Position numbers and translations under genes: made by a program. A DNA stretch of 14,215 nt, taken from assembly GCA_030523805.1 (NCBI GenBank), contig JAUNHS010000015.1:9228-23442 (forward strand). Reading direction: 5' to 3'. The notes under the pieces were generated by a model. The model searched no databases. It saw only the letters and a list, made by a program, of their open reading frames with translations, and was not told the DNA's origin. Source of the DNA: Acinetobacter sp. (GTDB taxonomy: Bacteria; Pseudomonadota; Gammaproteobacteria; Pseudomonadales; Moraxellaceae). How positions within the stretch are numbered: position 1 is the first letter of the stretch; each line of letters opens with the position of its first letter. Shown one piece after another: positions 1 through 6,825 of the stretch.

Positions 1-2
1 AT

Positions 3-404
3 GCAATTGTGATTGGTTCAGACCAAGTGGCATGGCGTTTACATGAGCCACAGCATTTTTTAGGAAAGCCTTTAACGGTGGAAAATGCCGTCAAACAACT
101 GCAACAAAGTTCAGGGCAAAGTGTGATGTTTAGCACAGCACTCAGCGTAATCCACTTAGCAAGTGGCTTTGAGCATACTGTGCTAGAGCATTTCCAAGTC
201 AAATTTTGTGATTTGAGTTTAGATGAAATTCAGCGTTATATCCAAGCTGATGACCCTTTACATTGTGCAGGAAGCTTTAAATGCGAGCAATTAGGCATTA
301 GCTTATTTGAAAGTATGCAAGGCAATGATTTTACCAGTTTAATGGGCTTGCCTTTAATTCAACTGTGTCATATTTTACGCAAATTTGATTTTCAACTCCC
401 TTAA
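3..404 (+). CDS. Maf family nucleotide pyrophosphatase, YceF type (5' end outside window)
   Basis: This is the C-terminal two thirds of a Maf-family house-cleaning nucleotide pyrophosphatase. The frame is open to the window edge (codons for A-I precede the GTG at 9), so the true start and the N-terminal nucleotide-binding motif lie upstream. Visible landmarks are IGSDQVA, GKPLT..NA, a central DEIQRYI segment, HCAGSFKCE and GLPLIQLC near the end. This series matches E. coli YceF, whose subfamily hydrolyses m7GTP in vitro, more closely than the dTTP/UTP-type YhdE. The stop is TAA at 402-404 and the protein ends at the usual family C-terminus. A 55-bp gap separates it from roxA on the same strand, so co-transcription is possible. 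The family is sure; the m7GTP preference is inferred from the subfamily. Confidence 0.9.
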   Translation, partial: AIVIGSDQVAWRLHEPQHFLGKPLTVENAVKQLQQSSGQSVMFSTALSVIHLASGFEHTVLEHFQVKFCDLSLDEIQRYIQADDPLHCAGSFKCEQLGISLFESMQGNDFTSLMGLPLIQLCHILRKFDFQLP

Positions 405-416
405 CGATTACAATCG
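405..416. repeat. Small palindrome directly after the maf stop codon
   Basis: CGATT-AC-AATCG is a 12-bp inverted repeat that begins at the base after the TAA. Its stem is too short for a convincing terminator and no T-run follows. In the same gap the 10-mer TTTAAATGTT occurs twice (425-434 and 440-449, 15 bp apart). Function unknown; it may be an operator in front of roxA or chance in AT-rich DNA. Confidence 0.25.
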
Positions 417-459
417 TCATCATCTTTAAATGTTCGTTTTTTAAATGTTAGAGTAACCC

Positions 460-1650
460 ATGAGCCAAATCCCTTTAGATGTATTAGGACACATCACCGC
501 AGAGCAATTTTTAACAGAATATTGGCAAAAAAAACCGTTATTGGTTCGCAATGCTTTGCCTGAAGTAATTGATTTGCTAGAACCAGAAGAAATTCAACAA
601 TTAGCGTTGGAAGAACACGTTACTGCTCGTTTAATCCAACAACAAGGTAAACAGCACGATCAATGGCAAGTCAAATCATCGCCTTTATCTGCCAAAGATT
701 TCAAAAAATTACCACCATATTGGACCTTATTGGTGCAAGCCCTAGACCATCATTCCTTAGACATTGCCGAATTATGGAAAAAATTCTACTTTTTACCGCA
801 ATGGCGACGTGATGACATCATGATTTCTTATGCACCACAAGGCGGGTCTGTAGGACAACATTTTGATTATTATGATGTTTTCCTTGTACAAGCCTATGGT
901 CAGCGTCGTTGGCAATTGGGGCAAATGTGCGATGAACATAGCGAATTTGTACCAAATCAACCGTTAAAATTGTTACCTGAAATGCAAGTTTGGTTTGATG
1001 AAGTGCTAAACCCTGGTGATTTATTATACGTCCCACCAGGTTTATCGCACTATGGCGTTGCTGAAAATGAATGCTTAACGCTCTCTTTTGGCTTCCGTAT
1101 GCCAAATGTTGCCAATATGATGGACAGAACCAGCGACCAATTTGCCGATCAAGCACGCTTTAAAAATCCATTAAGCGATATTGCTCGTCAAAAAGTACAA
1201 GCCATTGGCGAAATTCAAGCAGCTGAAATTCAAGATTTAAAAGCCAAATTAATAGAGCAATTACAACACAGCGATGCTTTTGATCAAGCCATCATGGCAT
1301 TGATGAGTGAAGCGAAATATCCTGACCACATTCCAGAAGTAGATGAAATCACATTTGACGATGTGCAAGATTTAAGCGAAAGTGATGCCTATTTAAGCAT
1401 AGAGCCAGCCAGTCGCTTATTGTATCGCCATACAGCAAATACTTTAGAGTTTTGGGCAAATGGCGAAAAATTATGCTTAAATTCAGCATCACTACCCATT
1501 TTCCAACGCCTTGCCGATGGTGAGCAAATTGCATTATCCGACCTTGATTTAACTCAAGATGATGTCATTGATGATGTATTAGAAGCCATCAATCAAGCGA
1601 TTTTATTGCTCAATGTCGCTGATGATGAATATGCCGAAGACGATTTTTAA
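460..1650 (+). CDS. roxA: Ribosomal protein L16 arginine hydroxylase (RoxA/YcfD, JmjC/cupin oxygenase)
   Basis: This is a 396-residue cupin 4/JmjC-type 2-oxoglutarate- and Fe(II)-dependent oxygenase. E. coli YcfD, of similar size, hydroxylates an arginine of ribosomal protein L16. The iron-binding triad is visible: H134 and D136 in the HFDYYDVF segment (HxD) and a distal H197 in PPGLSHYG. The family's conserved FxxxYWQKKPLLVRNA segment lies at about residues 17-32, and the RRDDIMISYAP strand (116-126) leads into the active site. After the catalytic double-stranded beta-helix comes an acidic helical C-terminal region (about 225-396) that in the family mediates dimerisation and contains a winged-helix part. 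The ATG at 460 has only a weak ribosome site (TTAGAG). A good hairpin terminator follows, so it probably ends the maf-roxA unit. Confidence 0.93.
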   Translation: MSQIPLDVLGHITAEQFLTEYWQKKPLLVRNALPEVIDLLEPEEIQQLALEEHVTARLIQQQGKQHDQWQVKSSPLSAKDFKKLPPYWTLLVQALDHHSLDIAELWKKFYFLPQWRRDDIMISYAPQGGSVGQHFDYYDVFLVQAYGQRRWQLGQMCDEHSEFVPNQPLKLLPEMQVWFDEVLNPGDLLYVPPGLSHYGVAENECLTLSFGFRMPNVANMMDRTSDQFADQARFKNPLSDIARQKVQAIGEIQAAEIQDLKAKLIEQLQHSDAFDQAIMALMSEAKYPDHIPEVDEITFDDVQDLSESDAYLSIEPASRLLYRHTANTLEFWANGEKLCLNSASLPIFQRLADGEQIALSDLDLTQDDVIDDVLEAINQAILLLNVADDEYAEDDF

Positions 1651-1677
1651 ATCTACCGGGCTTTAAAACGATTGCAT

Positions 1678-1711
1678 AATCCACTCTGATCTCCATTTGA
1701 GTGGATTTTTT
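1678..1711 (+). terminator. Rho-independent terminator after roxA
   Basis: A 9-bp perfect stem AATCCACTC / GAGTGGATT (1678-1686 with 1699-1707) surrounds a 12-base loop and runs into TTTTTT at 1706-1711. It sits 28 bp after the roxA stop and separates maf-roxA from rpoH. Confidence 0.8.
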
Positions 1712-1743
1712 GCAAATACACGCCATATTCTGCTACAAATAAG

Positions 1744-1790
1744 TACACATCTTTGCGAAATTATCGTTATAATAAGCCTTTATAATAAGC
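1744..1790 (+). promoter_or_regulatory. Candidate rpoH promoter region with a duplicated -10 element
   Basis: The 10-mer TATAATAAGC occurs twice, at 1768-1777 and 1781-1790, 13 bp apart, so two perfect TATAAT hexamers lie 23-45 bp before the rpoH start. The first pairs with a weak -35, TACACA (1744-1749), at 18-bp spacing. I see no good -35 for the second, although TTGCGA (1753-1758) lies 22 bp upstream of it. It may be tandem promoters or a -10 slipped in duplication. Confidence 0.4.
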
Positions 1791-1812
1791 AATCCATGTT
1801 TAGGAGATTTTA

Positions 1813-2682
1813 ATGACAGACAGCAGCACTCAATTGATGCCCCTGTCCATGACCGCCCCTGGAATTAATCTCGGTGCTTATATCAATAATGTCAATCAAA
1901 TTCCCATCTTAACGCCAGAGCAAGAAAAAGAATTGGCGGAACGTTATTATTACGATCAAGATATTGAAGCCGCAAAAATTTTAGTGATGTCGCATTTGCG
2001 TTTTGTGATTCATATTGCACGCAGTTATGCTGGCTATGGCTTGCCACAAGGCGATTTAATTCAAGAAGGCAATCTTGGTTTGATGAAGGCCGTCAAGCGT
2101 TTTGACCCCAATATGGGCGTGCGTTTGGTTTCATTTGCCGTGCATTGGATTAAAGCGGAAATTCATGAATATGTGATTCGTAACTGGCGTATTGTCAAAA
2201 TTGCGACCACCAAAGCACAGCGTAAATTGTTTTTTAATTTAAGAAGCCTGAAAAAATCAAGCAAAAAATTAACGCTAGAAGAAGCTCAAGCCATTGCTGA
2301 AGATTTAAACGTAACAGCTGAACAAGTGCTAGAAATGGAAGGACGTTTAACGGCTTATGATGCCGCCTTTGAAGCACAAAATGACGATCAAGATGAGCAA
2401 TCGCATCATGTTGCCCCTGTGTTGTATTTGGAAGATAACCGCTACGACCCAGCAACATTGATTGAAAATGATGATTGGGAAGAGCAAAGCAATCAAGCCC
2501 TACATCAAGCGATGGGAACATTGGACGATCGTTCACGACACATTTTACAGCGTCGTTGGTTGGACGATGATAAATCTACCTTGCATGAATTGGCTGCGGA
2601 ATATAACGTTTCTGCCGAGCGTATTCGCCAGCTAGAAAAAAATGCAATGGAAAAAATTAAAACAGCAATGTTAGCAGGTTAA
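1813..2682 (+). CDS. rpoH: RNA polymerase heat-shock sigma factor RpoH (sigma-32)
   Basis: This is a 289-residue sigma-70-family factor of normal RpoH length, which directs RNA polymerase to heat-shock promoters (chaperones and proteases). Region 2 is clear: [21 protein letters not shown] at about 79-99 binds core polymerase, and the next stretch, with [15 protein letters not shown], is the -10 recognition part. The RpoH-specific box QRKLFFNLR is at 136-144, which separates it from RpoD, RpoS and FliA. A region 4.2 helix-turn-helix ([19 protein letters not shown]) is near 258-276 for -35 contact. The region between 185 and 225 is acidic and less conserved. The ATG at 1813 has a strong AGGAG at 1802-1806. 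The start [12 protein letters not shown] resembles the Acinetobacter protein. Classical RpoH control is post-transcriptional (thermosensor, DnaK, FtsH); I cannot see a thermosensor in the short leader. Confidence 0.97.
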   Translation: MTDSSTQLMPLSMTAPGINLGAYINNVNQIPILTPEQEKELAERYYYDQDIEAAKILVMSHLRFVIHIARSYAGYGLPQGDLIQEGNLGLMKAVKRFDPNMGVRLVSFAVHWIKAEIHEYVIRNWRIVKIATTKAQRKLFFNLRSLKKSSKKLTLEEAQAIAEDLNVTAEQVLEMEGRLTAYDAAFEAQNDDQDEQSHHVAPVLYLEDNRYDPATLIENDDWEEQSNQALHQAMGTLDDRSRHILQRRWLDDDKSTLHELAAEYNVSAERIRQLEKNAMEKIKTAMLAG

Positions 2683-2713
2683 TTTTTCTTATCATTTTTA
2701 TAGTCGTATTTAG

Positions 2714-2735
2714 ACGCAATGTGTTACACTTGCGT
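2714..2735 (+). promoter_or_regulatory. Hairpin between rpoH and the DUF423 gene
   Basis: ACGCAA (2714-2719) and TTGCGT (2730-2735) form a 6-bp stem that can be lengthened by GTG/CAC across a one-base bulge. What follows is TTTATTGATTT rather than a pure T-run, so it is at best a leaky terminator or processing site between rpoH and the next gene. It could also be an operator. Confidence 0.4.
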
Positions 2736-2763
2736 TTATTGATTTCATCATAAAAGGTGCTTT

Positions 2764-3129
2764 ATGTGGCTCATGATTGCCGCTTTAAATTTGGCAACTG
2801 CTGTCGTATTGGGTGCGTTTGGTGCACACGGTTTGGAAAAAATGGCGAATGCTCAACAACTTGCATGGTGGGCAACGGCAACCGATTATTTCTTTTATCA
2901 TGCTTTAGGTTTGCTGGCTCTCGCTATTTTAAATAAAATCAACGGGTTATTTCCTATAAAACTCAGCTTTATTTGCTTACAAATCGGTATTTTATTATTC
3001 TGTGGGTCGTTATTTTTAATGGGTTTAGGCTCAAAAGGACTCGGTATGATTACGCCAATCGGTGGTTTATTTATGATTATCGGTTGGTTATCACTCGCTT
3101 TTCATGCGTTAAAATATCGTAATATGTAA
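2764..3129 (+). CDS. DUF423 (YgdD-like) small integral membrane protein
   Basis: This 121-residue hydrophobic protein has about four predicted membrane spans (roughly 2-20, 40-57, 66-88 and 92-115). The glycine/alanine motif LGAFGAHGLE at 16-25 and the DYFFYHALGLLAL segment mark the DUF423 family, whose E. coli member YgdD is about 131 residues. No biochemical role is established for the family. The ATG at 2764 is preceded by AAGGTG at good spacing. It lies 81 bp after rpoH and only 28 bp before thiS, so it probably shares a transcript with thiS-thiG. That linkage alone does not prove a role in thiamine metabolism. The family assignment is firm and the function unknown. Confidence 0.9.
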   Translation: MWLMIAALNLATAVVLGAFGAHGLEKMANAQQLAWWATATDYFFYHALGLLALAILNKINGLFPIKLSFICLQIGILLFCGSLFLMGLGSKGLGMITPIGGLFMIIGWLSLAFHALKYRNM

Positions 3130-3157
3130 TGGCGTTGGCACATTTTAGGGGTTAGCT

Positions 3158-3355
3158 ATGAACATTATTCTCAATGGCGAAGCAATACACACCGAACATC
3201 AGACTTTAGGTACTTTAGTCGCATCGTTATCACTTTCTGCTCAACGCTTTGCGGTGGAAATGAACGAACAAATTATACCCAAAAGCAAATTGGCAGATAC
3301 GCCTTTAAGTGAAAATGCAAAAATTGAGATTATCCAAGCCGTTGGTGGTGGCTAA
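3158..3355 (+). CDS. thiS: Thiamine biosynthesis sulfur-carrier protein ThiS
   Basis: This is a 65-residue beta-grasp (ubiquitin-like) protein. After adenylation by a ThiF/MoeB-type enzyme, its C-terminal glycine becomes a thiocarboxylate, which gives sulfur to ThiG for building the thiazole ring. The diagnostic Gly-Gly tail is present (protein ends AVGGG), the N-terminal MNIILNGEAI strand is typical, and the length is normal. The start ATG at 3158 has a strong AGGGG at 3147-3151. thiG follows 65 bp downstream. No THI-box (TPP riboswitch) sequence is visible upstream of it or of the DUF423 gene, so thiamine control, if any, is not through a riboswitch within this stretch. Confidence 0.95.
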   Translation: MNIILNGEAIHTEHQTLGTLVASLSLSAQRFAVEMNEQIIPKSKLADTPLSENAKIEIIQAVGGG

Positions 3356-3420
3356 TCTACATTTCAGGTTCACATGATTTCATTCGCATGATTTAAGATT
3401 TAATATAATTAGGATTGATA

Positions 3421-4221
3421 ATGTCTATGATCACAATGCAAGATTCACCATTAATCATTGGTTCACGTCAGTTTAACTCACGCCTATTGGTCGGTACAGG
3501 CAAATATAAAGATTTACAAGAAACAGATTTAGCCATTCAAGCCAGTGGTGCAGAGATTGTTACCGTTGCTATTCGTCGTGTCAATATTGGACAACACCCC
3601 GACCAACCGAATTTATTGTCGGTCATTCCACCTGAAAAATATACTATTTTGCCGAACACCGCTGGTTGCTTTGATGCCAACAGTGCCGTGCGAACCTGTA
3701 TGTTAGCACGAGAATTGCTAGATGGTCATAATTTGGTCAAATTAGAAGTATTGGGCGATGAAAAAACTCTATATCCGAATATTACTGAAACCTTAAAAGC
3801 CGCTCGCACACTTATTGATGATGGCTTTGAAATTATGGTTTATACATCGGACGATCCAATTGTTGCACAAGAATTGGAAAGCATGGGCTGTGTGGCGATT
3901 ATGCCTTTAGGGAGTTTGATTGGTTCTGGTTTAGGGATTTTAAATCCACATACCATTTCCATTATCAAAGAAAATGCCAAAGTGCCTGTATTGGTAGATG
4001 CAGGGGTTGGCACAGCAAGCGATGCAGCGATTGCGATGGAACTTGGTTGCGATGGCGTGCTGATGAATACAGCCATTGCTGCTGCTCAAAATCCAGTTTT
4101 AATGGCAAGTGCCATGAAAAAAGCTGTAGAAGCAGGGCGTGAAGCCTTTTTGGCAGGACGTATGCCACGCAAGCGTATGGCAAATGCCAGCTCACCTGAA
4201 ACAGGTTATTTTTTCAAATAA
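3421..4221 (+). CDS. thiG: Thiazole synthase ThiG
   Basis: This 266-residue TIM-barrel enzyme condenses 1-deoxy-D-xylulose 5-phosphate, dehydroglycine and the ThiS thiocarboxylate to the thiamine thiazole phosphate. The lysine expected to form the Schiff base with the sugar is K107 in [17 protein letters not shown]. Other family marks are [10 protein letters not shown] near the N-terminus, [18 protein letters not shown] (phosphate-binding), and [29 protein letters not shown] at the barrel end. A TTG six bases earlier would extend the frame by two codons, but ATG at 3421 sits six bases after AGGA (3411-3414) and is the better start. thiS precedes it by 65 bp. The dehydroglycine source (ThiH or ThiO) is not in the window. 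In Acinetobacter a trmB gene commonly follows thiG (from memory); here the run ends in a terminator. Confidence 0.96.
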   Translation: MSMITMQDSPLIIGSRQFNSRLLVGTGKYKDLQETDLAIQASGAEIVTVAIRRVNIGQHPDQPNLLSVIPPEKYTILPNTAGCFDANSAVRTCMLARELLDGHNLVKLEVLGDEKTLYPNITETLKAARTLIDDGFEIMVYTSDDPIVAQELESMGCVAIMPLGSLIGSGLGILNPHTISIIKENAKVPVLVDAGVGTASDAAIAMELGCDGVLMNTAIAAAQNPVLMASAMKKAVEAGREAFLAGRMPRKRMANASSPETGYFFK

Positions 4222-4251
4222 TCGTAAAATCATTTTAATCCATCTCGCATA

Positions 4252-4281
4252 AAAAAAGAGCAGATGATTCTGCTCTTTTTT
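4252..4281. terminator. Bidirectional terminator after thiG
   Basis: A perfect 12-bp stem AAAAAAGAGCAG / CTGCTCTTTTTT (4252-4263 with 4270-4281) has a six-base loop ATGATT. The T-run works on both strands, so it can end thiG and also protect it from transcripts coming from the - strand HicB gene. Confidence 0.88.
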
Positions 4282-4303
4282 GTGTAAGGCTGAAGATAAA
4301 ATC

Positions 4304-4337
4304 ATAAAAATCCCACGTCTTCACGCAGGATTTTTAT
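4304..4337 (-). terminator. Hairpin, probable terminator of the HicB-like gene
   Basis: A perfect 10-bp inverted repeat ATAAAAATCC / GGATTTTTAT (4304-4313 with 4328-4337) lies 46 bp past the - strand HicB stop. Inside the loop, CGT and ACG can pair around CTTC. Read on the - strand the stem ends in a T-rich run, consistent with a terminator. A second inverted repeat, AATGATTG / CAATCATT (4361-4368 with 4377-4384), overlaps the HicB stop codon. Confidence 0.6.
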
Positions 4338-4382
4338 ATCATTTCACGATGAACTATCACAATGATTGAACGATCACAATCA

Positions 4383-4661
4383 TTAAGCACATTTAATACA
4401 ACGCAAATCTAGCTCTACCAGCGTCCACGCTACACCAAAATATTCAGCTTGATATTGATAACGCTCCATCATGGTCGCCAATGGAATGCTTTCCCCTTGC
4501 ATCATTAATTGTTCTACATAAGACATCATCATATCTTTGGCATAAGCCACTGCTTCATCTAAACTTTTTCCCGCTTGAAACGCAAGTGCAAAATCAGGCA
4601 CTCGCACACTATACCCTTCCCGCTCATTGCAAGGAATATCAATCGCAATTGGATATAACAT
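4383..4661 (-). CDS. Orphan HicB-like antitoxin-fold protein lacking its DNA-binding domain
   Basis: This 92-residue protein starts MLYPIAIDI, continues GYSVRVPDF and AGKSLDEAVAYAKDMMMSYVEQL, and has an IPLATMMERY segment. This is the partial RNase-H-like fold of the HicB family, the antitoxin partner of the HicA mRNA interferase. ATG at 4661 is preferred over a GTG three codons earlier, because AAGGTGGG lies just upstream and the family begins with M-x-YP. The protein stops after WTLVELDLRC. In full-length relatives that strand leads into a ribbon-helix-helix or HTH DNA-binding domain, which is absent here. No HicA-like frame is visible on either side. It could be a stand-alone small HicB-domain protein, a decayed remnant, or a partner of a remote HicA. 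Its promoter and terminator both look intact. Confidence 0.75.
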   Translation of the reverse strand: MLYPIAIDIPCNEREGYSVRVPDFALAFQAGKSLDEAVAYAKDMMMSYVEQLMMQGESIPLATMMERYQYQAEYFGVAWTLVELDLRCIKCA

Positions 4662-4711
4662 ATTTCCCACCTTTTGCTTGTTGTGTAATTGTTTAACGTT
4701 TAGAAAAATAT

Positions 4712-4741
4712 ATCATAACCTTAACCGATACATTTACTCAA
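4712..4741 (-). promoter_or_regulatory. Candidate promoter of the HicB-like gene
   Basis: On the - strand, TTGAGT (complement of 4736-4741) is followed after 18 bp by TATGAT (complement of 4712-4717). This places the transcript start about 45 bp before the ATG at 4661. Confidence 0.5.
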
Positions 4742-4854
4742 GCGTTTTGCTATAAAAAATGCAAAAAGTTGATTAAACAATGTATTTGAGAAATTTACCA
4801 TCACACCATACTTTAAAACTATATCTATGATATTTATCGTTATTTTCAATAACG

Positions 4855-4894
4855 TTTACATTTACAATAAAATTGTTATATAATTACAATTATA
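4855..4894 (+). promoter_or_regulatory. TetR-gene promoter overlapped by two palindromes (candidate operator)
   Basis: TTTACA at 4855-4860 and TATAAT at 4879-4884 are spaced 18 bp apart, a good sigma-70 promoter 80 bp before the TetR start. Two inverted repeats lie on it: ACAAT-AAA-ATTGT (4864-4876) in the spacer and TATAATT-AC-AATTATA (4879-4894), which covers the -10. TetR family regulators commonly bind such palindromes in their own promoter, so autorepression is a fair inference. The rest of the 303-bp gap is very AT-rich and shows no further gene. Confidence 0.5.
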
Positions 4895-4964
4895 CGATAT
4901 GTCATATTCCATTTAAATATGCCACATATTCACAATACATCTTTTTGTTGAACGCTTTAAACCT

Positions 4965-5630
4965 ATGGCTAAATTATCATCTCAAATATTCTCAGATCCT
5001 GTACAGGATAGCCAAACTACGCTAACCCATCGTGGTTTAGAGCGTCGTCAATCTATTTTAACAATTGCTTATGAATTATTTTTACAGCACGGTTTTCATG
5101 CCGTATCTTTAGACGATATTATCCAAAAAGCTGGTGGTTCTAAAGCATCTATTTATAAATATTTTGGCGATAAAACAGGCTTATTTAGAGCAATTTGTGA
5201 TTTTCATTTGAATCAGCGATTGGTCAAATTTTCACAAACTTGGCAACAAGATGTCTCATTAGAACAATATTTATACCAGCAAATGCAGGATTATTATCAT
5301 CATGTAACCAATCCTGACTATTACTTATTTATGCATATGCTCATTAAGCAAGCCCAACCGAATGACGAACTCATTGCTCATTTAAATGAACGCTGGCGAA
5401 ATGAAGTCGCACAAAGTTTGGAAAATTCTTTTGTGATTGCCCATCAGCTTGGGATTATTCATTGTCCAAATCCTTATTTTTCAGCATTGCACTTTTGGGG
5501 CATTAGTCATGAATTGCACTGGAAAACCTTATTGCGTTTAGAATTACCTAAAGAAGCGATGGTCATGGATTATTTGCAATATAGCTTGAAGCAATTTTTA
5601 AAAGGTCATGACTATCAATTTGTAGAATAA
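4965..5630 (+). CDS. TetR/AcrR family transcriptional regulator
   Basis: This is a 221-residue one-component repressor-type regulator. The N-terminal tail of about 25 residues is followed by a classic TetR DNA-binding domain: RRQSILTIAYELFLQHGFHAVSLDDIIQKAG with the recognition helix in GSKASIYKYFGDKTGLFRAI (about residues 28-77). The remaining 140 residues form the helical ligand-binding and dimerisation part, rich in aromatic residues (DYYHHVTNPDYYLFMHML, HFWGISHELHWKTLLRLE). I cannot name the ligand. The ATG at 4965 has no good Shine-Dalgarno sequence. It is transcribed away from the HicB-like gene, and no efflux pump or enzyme of obvious target type is next to it. argF downstream has its own promoter and is not an evident target. 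Its own promoter carries palindromes suited to autoregulation. Confidence 0.92.
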   Translation: MAKLSSQIFSDPVQDSQTTLTHRGLERRQSILTIAYELFLQHGFHAVSLDDIIQKAGGSKASIYKYFGDKTGLFRAICDFHLNQRLVKFSQTWQQDVSLEQYLYQQMQDYYHHVTNPDYYLFMHMLIKQAQPNDELIAHLNERWRNEVAQSLENSFVIAHQLGIIHCPNPYFSALHFWGISHELHWKTLLRLELPKEAMVMDYLQYSLKQFLKGHDYQFVE

Positions 5631-5734
5631 TGAATTGCTGTGTAGCATGGCAACTATTCTCGCTTATTCTCTTCCCTTTCTATTTTTCGTGATTTTTATG
5701 CTATCATTTACGCCTAAAGTCTAGCGATTTTGGC

Positions 5735-5764
5735 TTGAATTATCGCTTTAAATTATTGTATATT
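5735..5764 (+). promoter_or_regulatory. Candidate argF promoter
   Basis: TTGAAT (5735-5740) and TATATT (5759-5764) are 18 bp apart, about 70 bp before the argF ATG. An inverted repeat AGCGAT / ATCGCT (5723-5728 with 5742-5747) overlaps the -35. No ARG box could be recognised with confidence. The rest of the 202-bp gap after the TetR gene has no convincing terminator. Confidence 0.45.
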
Positions 5765-5797
5765 CATTGTTTATTTTCCAATTTTCACTCTAGGGAA

Positions 5798-5842
5798 ATG
5801 CTTTATTTCTCTAAAAAACAGGTAGTTCCAGCATGGCTTTAA
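5798..5842 (+). CDS. Possible 14-codon upstream ORF overlapping the argF start
   Basis: An ATG at 5798 opens the frame [14 protein letters not shown] and stops at TAA 5840-5842, so it runs over the argF start codon (5833) in another frame. A purine-rich AGGGA lies just before it, although very close. A near-palindrome (TAGGGAAAT / ATTTCTCTA, 5791-5799 with 5805-5813) overlaps its start. It contains no arginine codons, so it does not look like a classic attenuation leader. It may be chance, or it may couple translation to argF. Confidence 0.2.
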   Translation: MLYFSKKQVVPAWL

Positions 5843-6747
5843 GACATTTTCTCACATTGCATGATTTGACCCAAAACGAAATTGAAGCAATTTTGCAACG
5901 TGCAATAGAATTGAAAAAAATGCAACACGCAGGTGAAGTGTATCAACCTTTTGTAGGTAAAGTGTTAGGTATGATTTTTGAAAAATCAAGCACTCGCACA
6001 CGCATTTCATTTGAAGCTGGAATGTGCCAATTTGGTGGCGATGCGATTTTCTTATCGCCAAGAGATACACAACTTGGGCGTGGCGAACCATTAGAAGATT
6101 CTGCACGAGTGATTTCTAGTATGCTAGATATTGTGATGATCCGTACCTTTGGACACGATATTGTAGAACGCTTTGCACAATATTCTAAAGTACCTGTGAT
6201 TAATGGCTTAACCGATGATCATCACCCTTGCCAATTATTAGCCGATATGCAAACCTTTATTGAGCATCGTGGCTCTATTGCTGGTAAAACCGTAGTTTGG
6301 GTGGGTGATGGCAATAATATGTGTAATTCTTATATTGAAATGAGCCAAATTTTGGGCTTTAAATTACACATTGCCACACCACAAGGCTATGAACCTAAAG
6401 CAGAATTTTTAGCAAATACGCAAAATGTTCATTTATTTAATGACCCAAAACAAGCTGTAGTTGGTGCTGATTTAATCGTTACCGATGTTTGGGCAAGTAT
6501 GGGACAAGAAGAAGAACAAAAATTGCGTGAGCAAGCCTTTGTAAACTTCCAAGTCAATGAAGAATTAATGGCTTTGGCAAATGCTGATTGTTTATTTATG
6601 CACTGCTTGCCTGCCCACCGTGGCGAAGAAATTTCAGAGCATATGCTAGACCATGCTGGCTCTGTGGTGTGGGACGAAGCGGAAAACCGTTTACACGCAC
6701 AAAAAGCGTTGATGGAATTTTTATTGAACGAAGCAGCAAAAAATTAA
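5833..6747 (+). CDS. argF: Ornithine carbamoyltransferase
   Basis: This 304-residue cytosolic enzyme converts carbamoyl phosphate and ornithine to citrulline in arginine synthesis. The carbamoyl-phosphate loop SSTRTR is at 52-57, and the HPCQ motif at 131-134 completes that site. The ornithine side is given by DVWASM at 218-223 and the catalytic HCLP cysteine (C258). These motifs in this order separate it from aspartate carbamoyltransferase, and the length is normal for the anabolic enzyme. The ATG at 5833 has AGGT nine bases upstream. It is a single-gene unit, with its own promoter upstream and a strong terminator downstream. No other arg gene is in the window. Confidence 0.97.
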   Translation: MALRHFLTLHDLTQNEIEAILQRAIELKKMQHAGEVYQPFVGKVLGMIFEKSSTRTRISFEAGMCQFGGDAIFLSPRDTQLGRGEPLEDSARVISSMLDIVMIRTFGHDIVERFAQYSKVPVINGLTDDHHPCQLLADMQTFIEHRGSIAGKTVVWVGDGNNMCNSYIEMSQILGFKLHIATPQGYEPKAEFLANTQNVHLFNDPKQAVVGADLIVTDVWASMGQEEEQKLREQAFVNFQVNEELMALANADCLFMHCLPAHRGEEISEHMLDHAGSVVWDEAENRLHAQKALMEFLLNEAAKN

Positions 6748-6772
6748 TTTGCTTGTTTCTTTCTGCTCTGCG

Positions 6773-6802
6773 AACAAGGTTCAATCGTGAACCTTGTTTT
6801 TT
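6773..6802 (+). terminator. Strong terminator after argF
   Basis: An 11-bp perfect stem AACAAGGTTCA / TGAACCTTGTT (6773-6783 with 6788-6798) is closed by the tetraloop ATCG and runs into six Ts. It ends only 23 bp before the ATG of the next gene. Confidence 0.9.
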
Positions 6803-6825
6803 ATTGATTTTTTTGCTGTTTGACT

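Noticed and set aside
818..1156. 112-codon - strand frame inside roxA
   Set aside because: Shadow frame opposite conserved catalytic sequence, with no start signals or family features.
3356..3420. TPP riboswitch or separate promoter before thiG
   Set aside because: No THI-box sequences are seen; a TATAAT (3404-3409) is present but lacks a -35, and the repeated CATGATTT (3373-3380 and 3387-3394) is too short to interpret.
4481..4696. 71-codon + strand frame over the HicB-like gene
   Set aside because: Shadow of the HicB-like gene, no ribosome site and no recognisable features.
4662..4964. A hicA toxin gene next to the HicB-like gene
   Set aside because: The stretch is AT-rich with frequent stops and I see no HicA-like motif; a decayed remnant cannot be excluded without a search.
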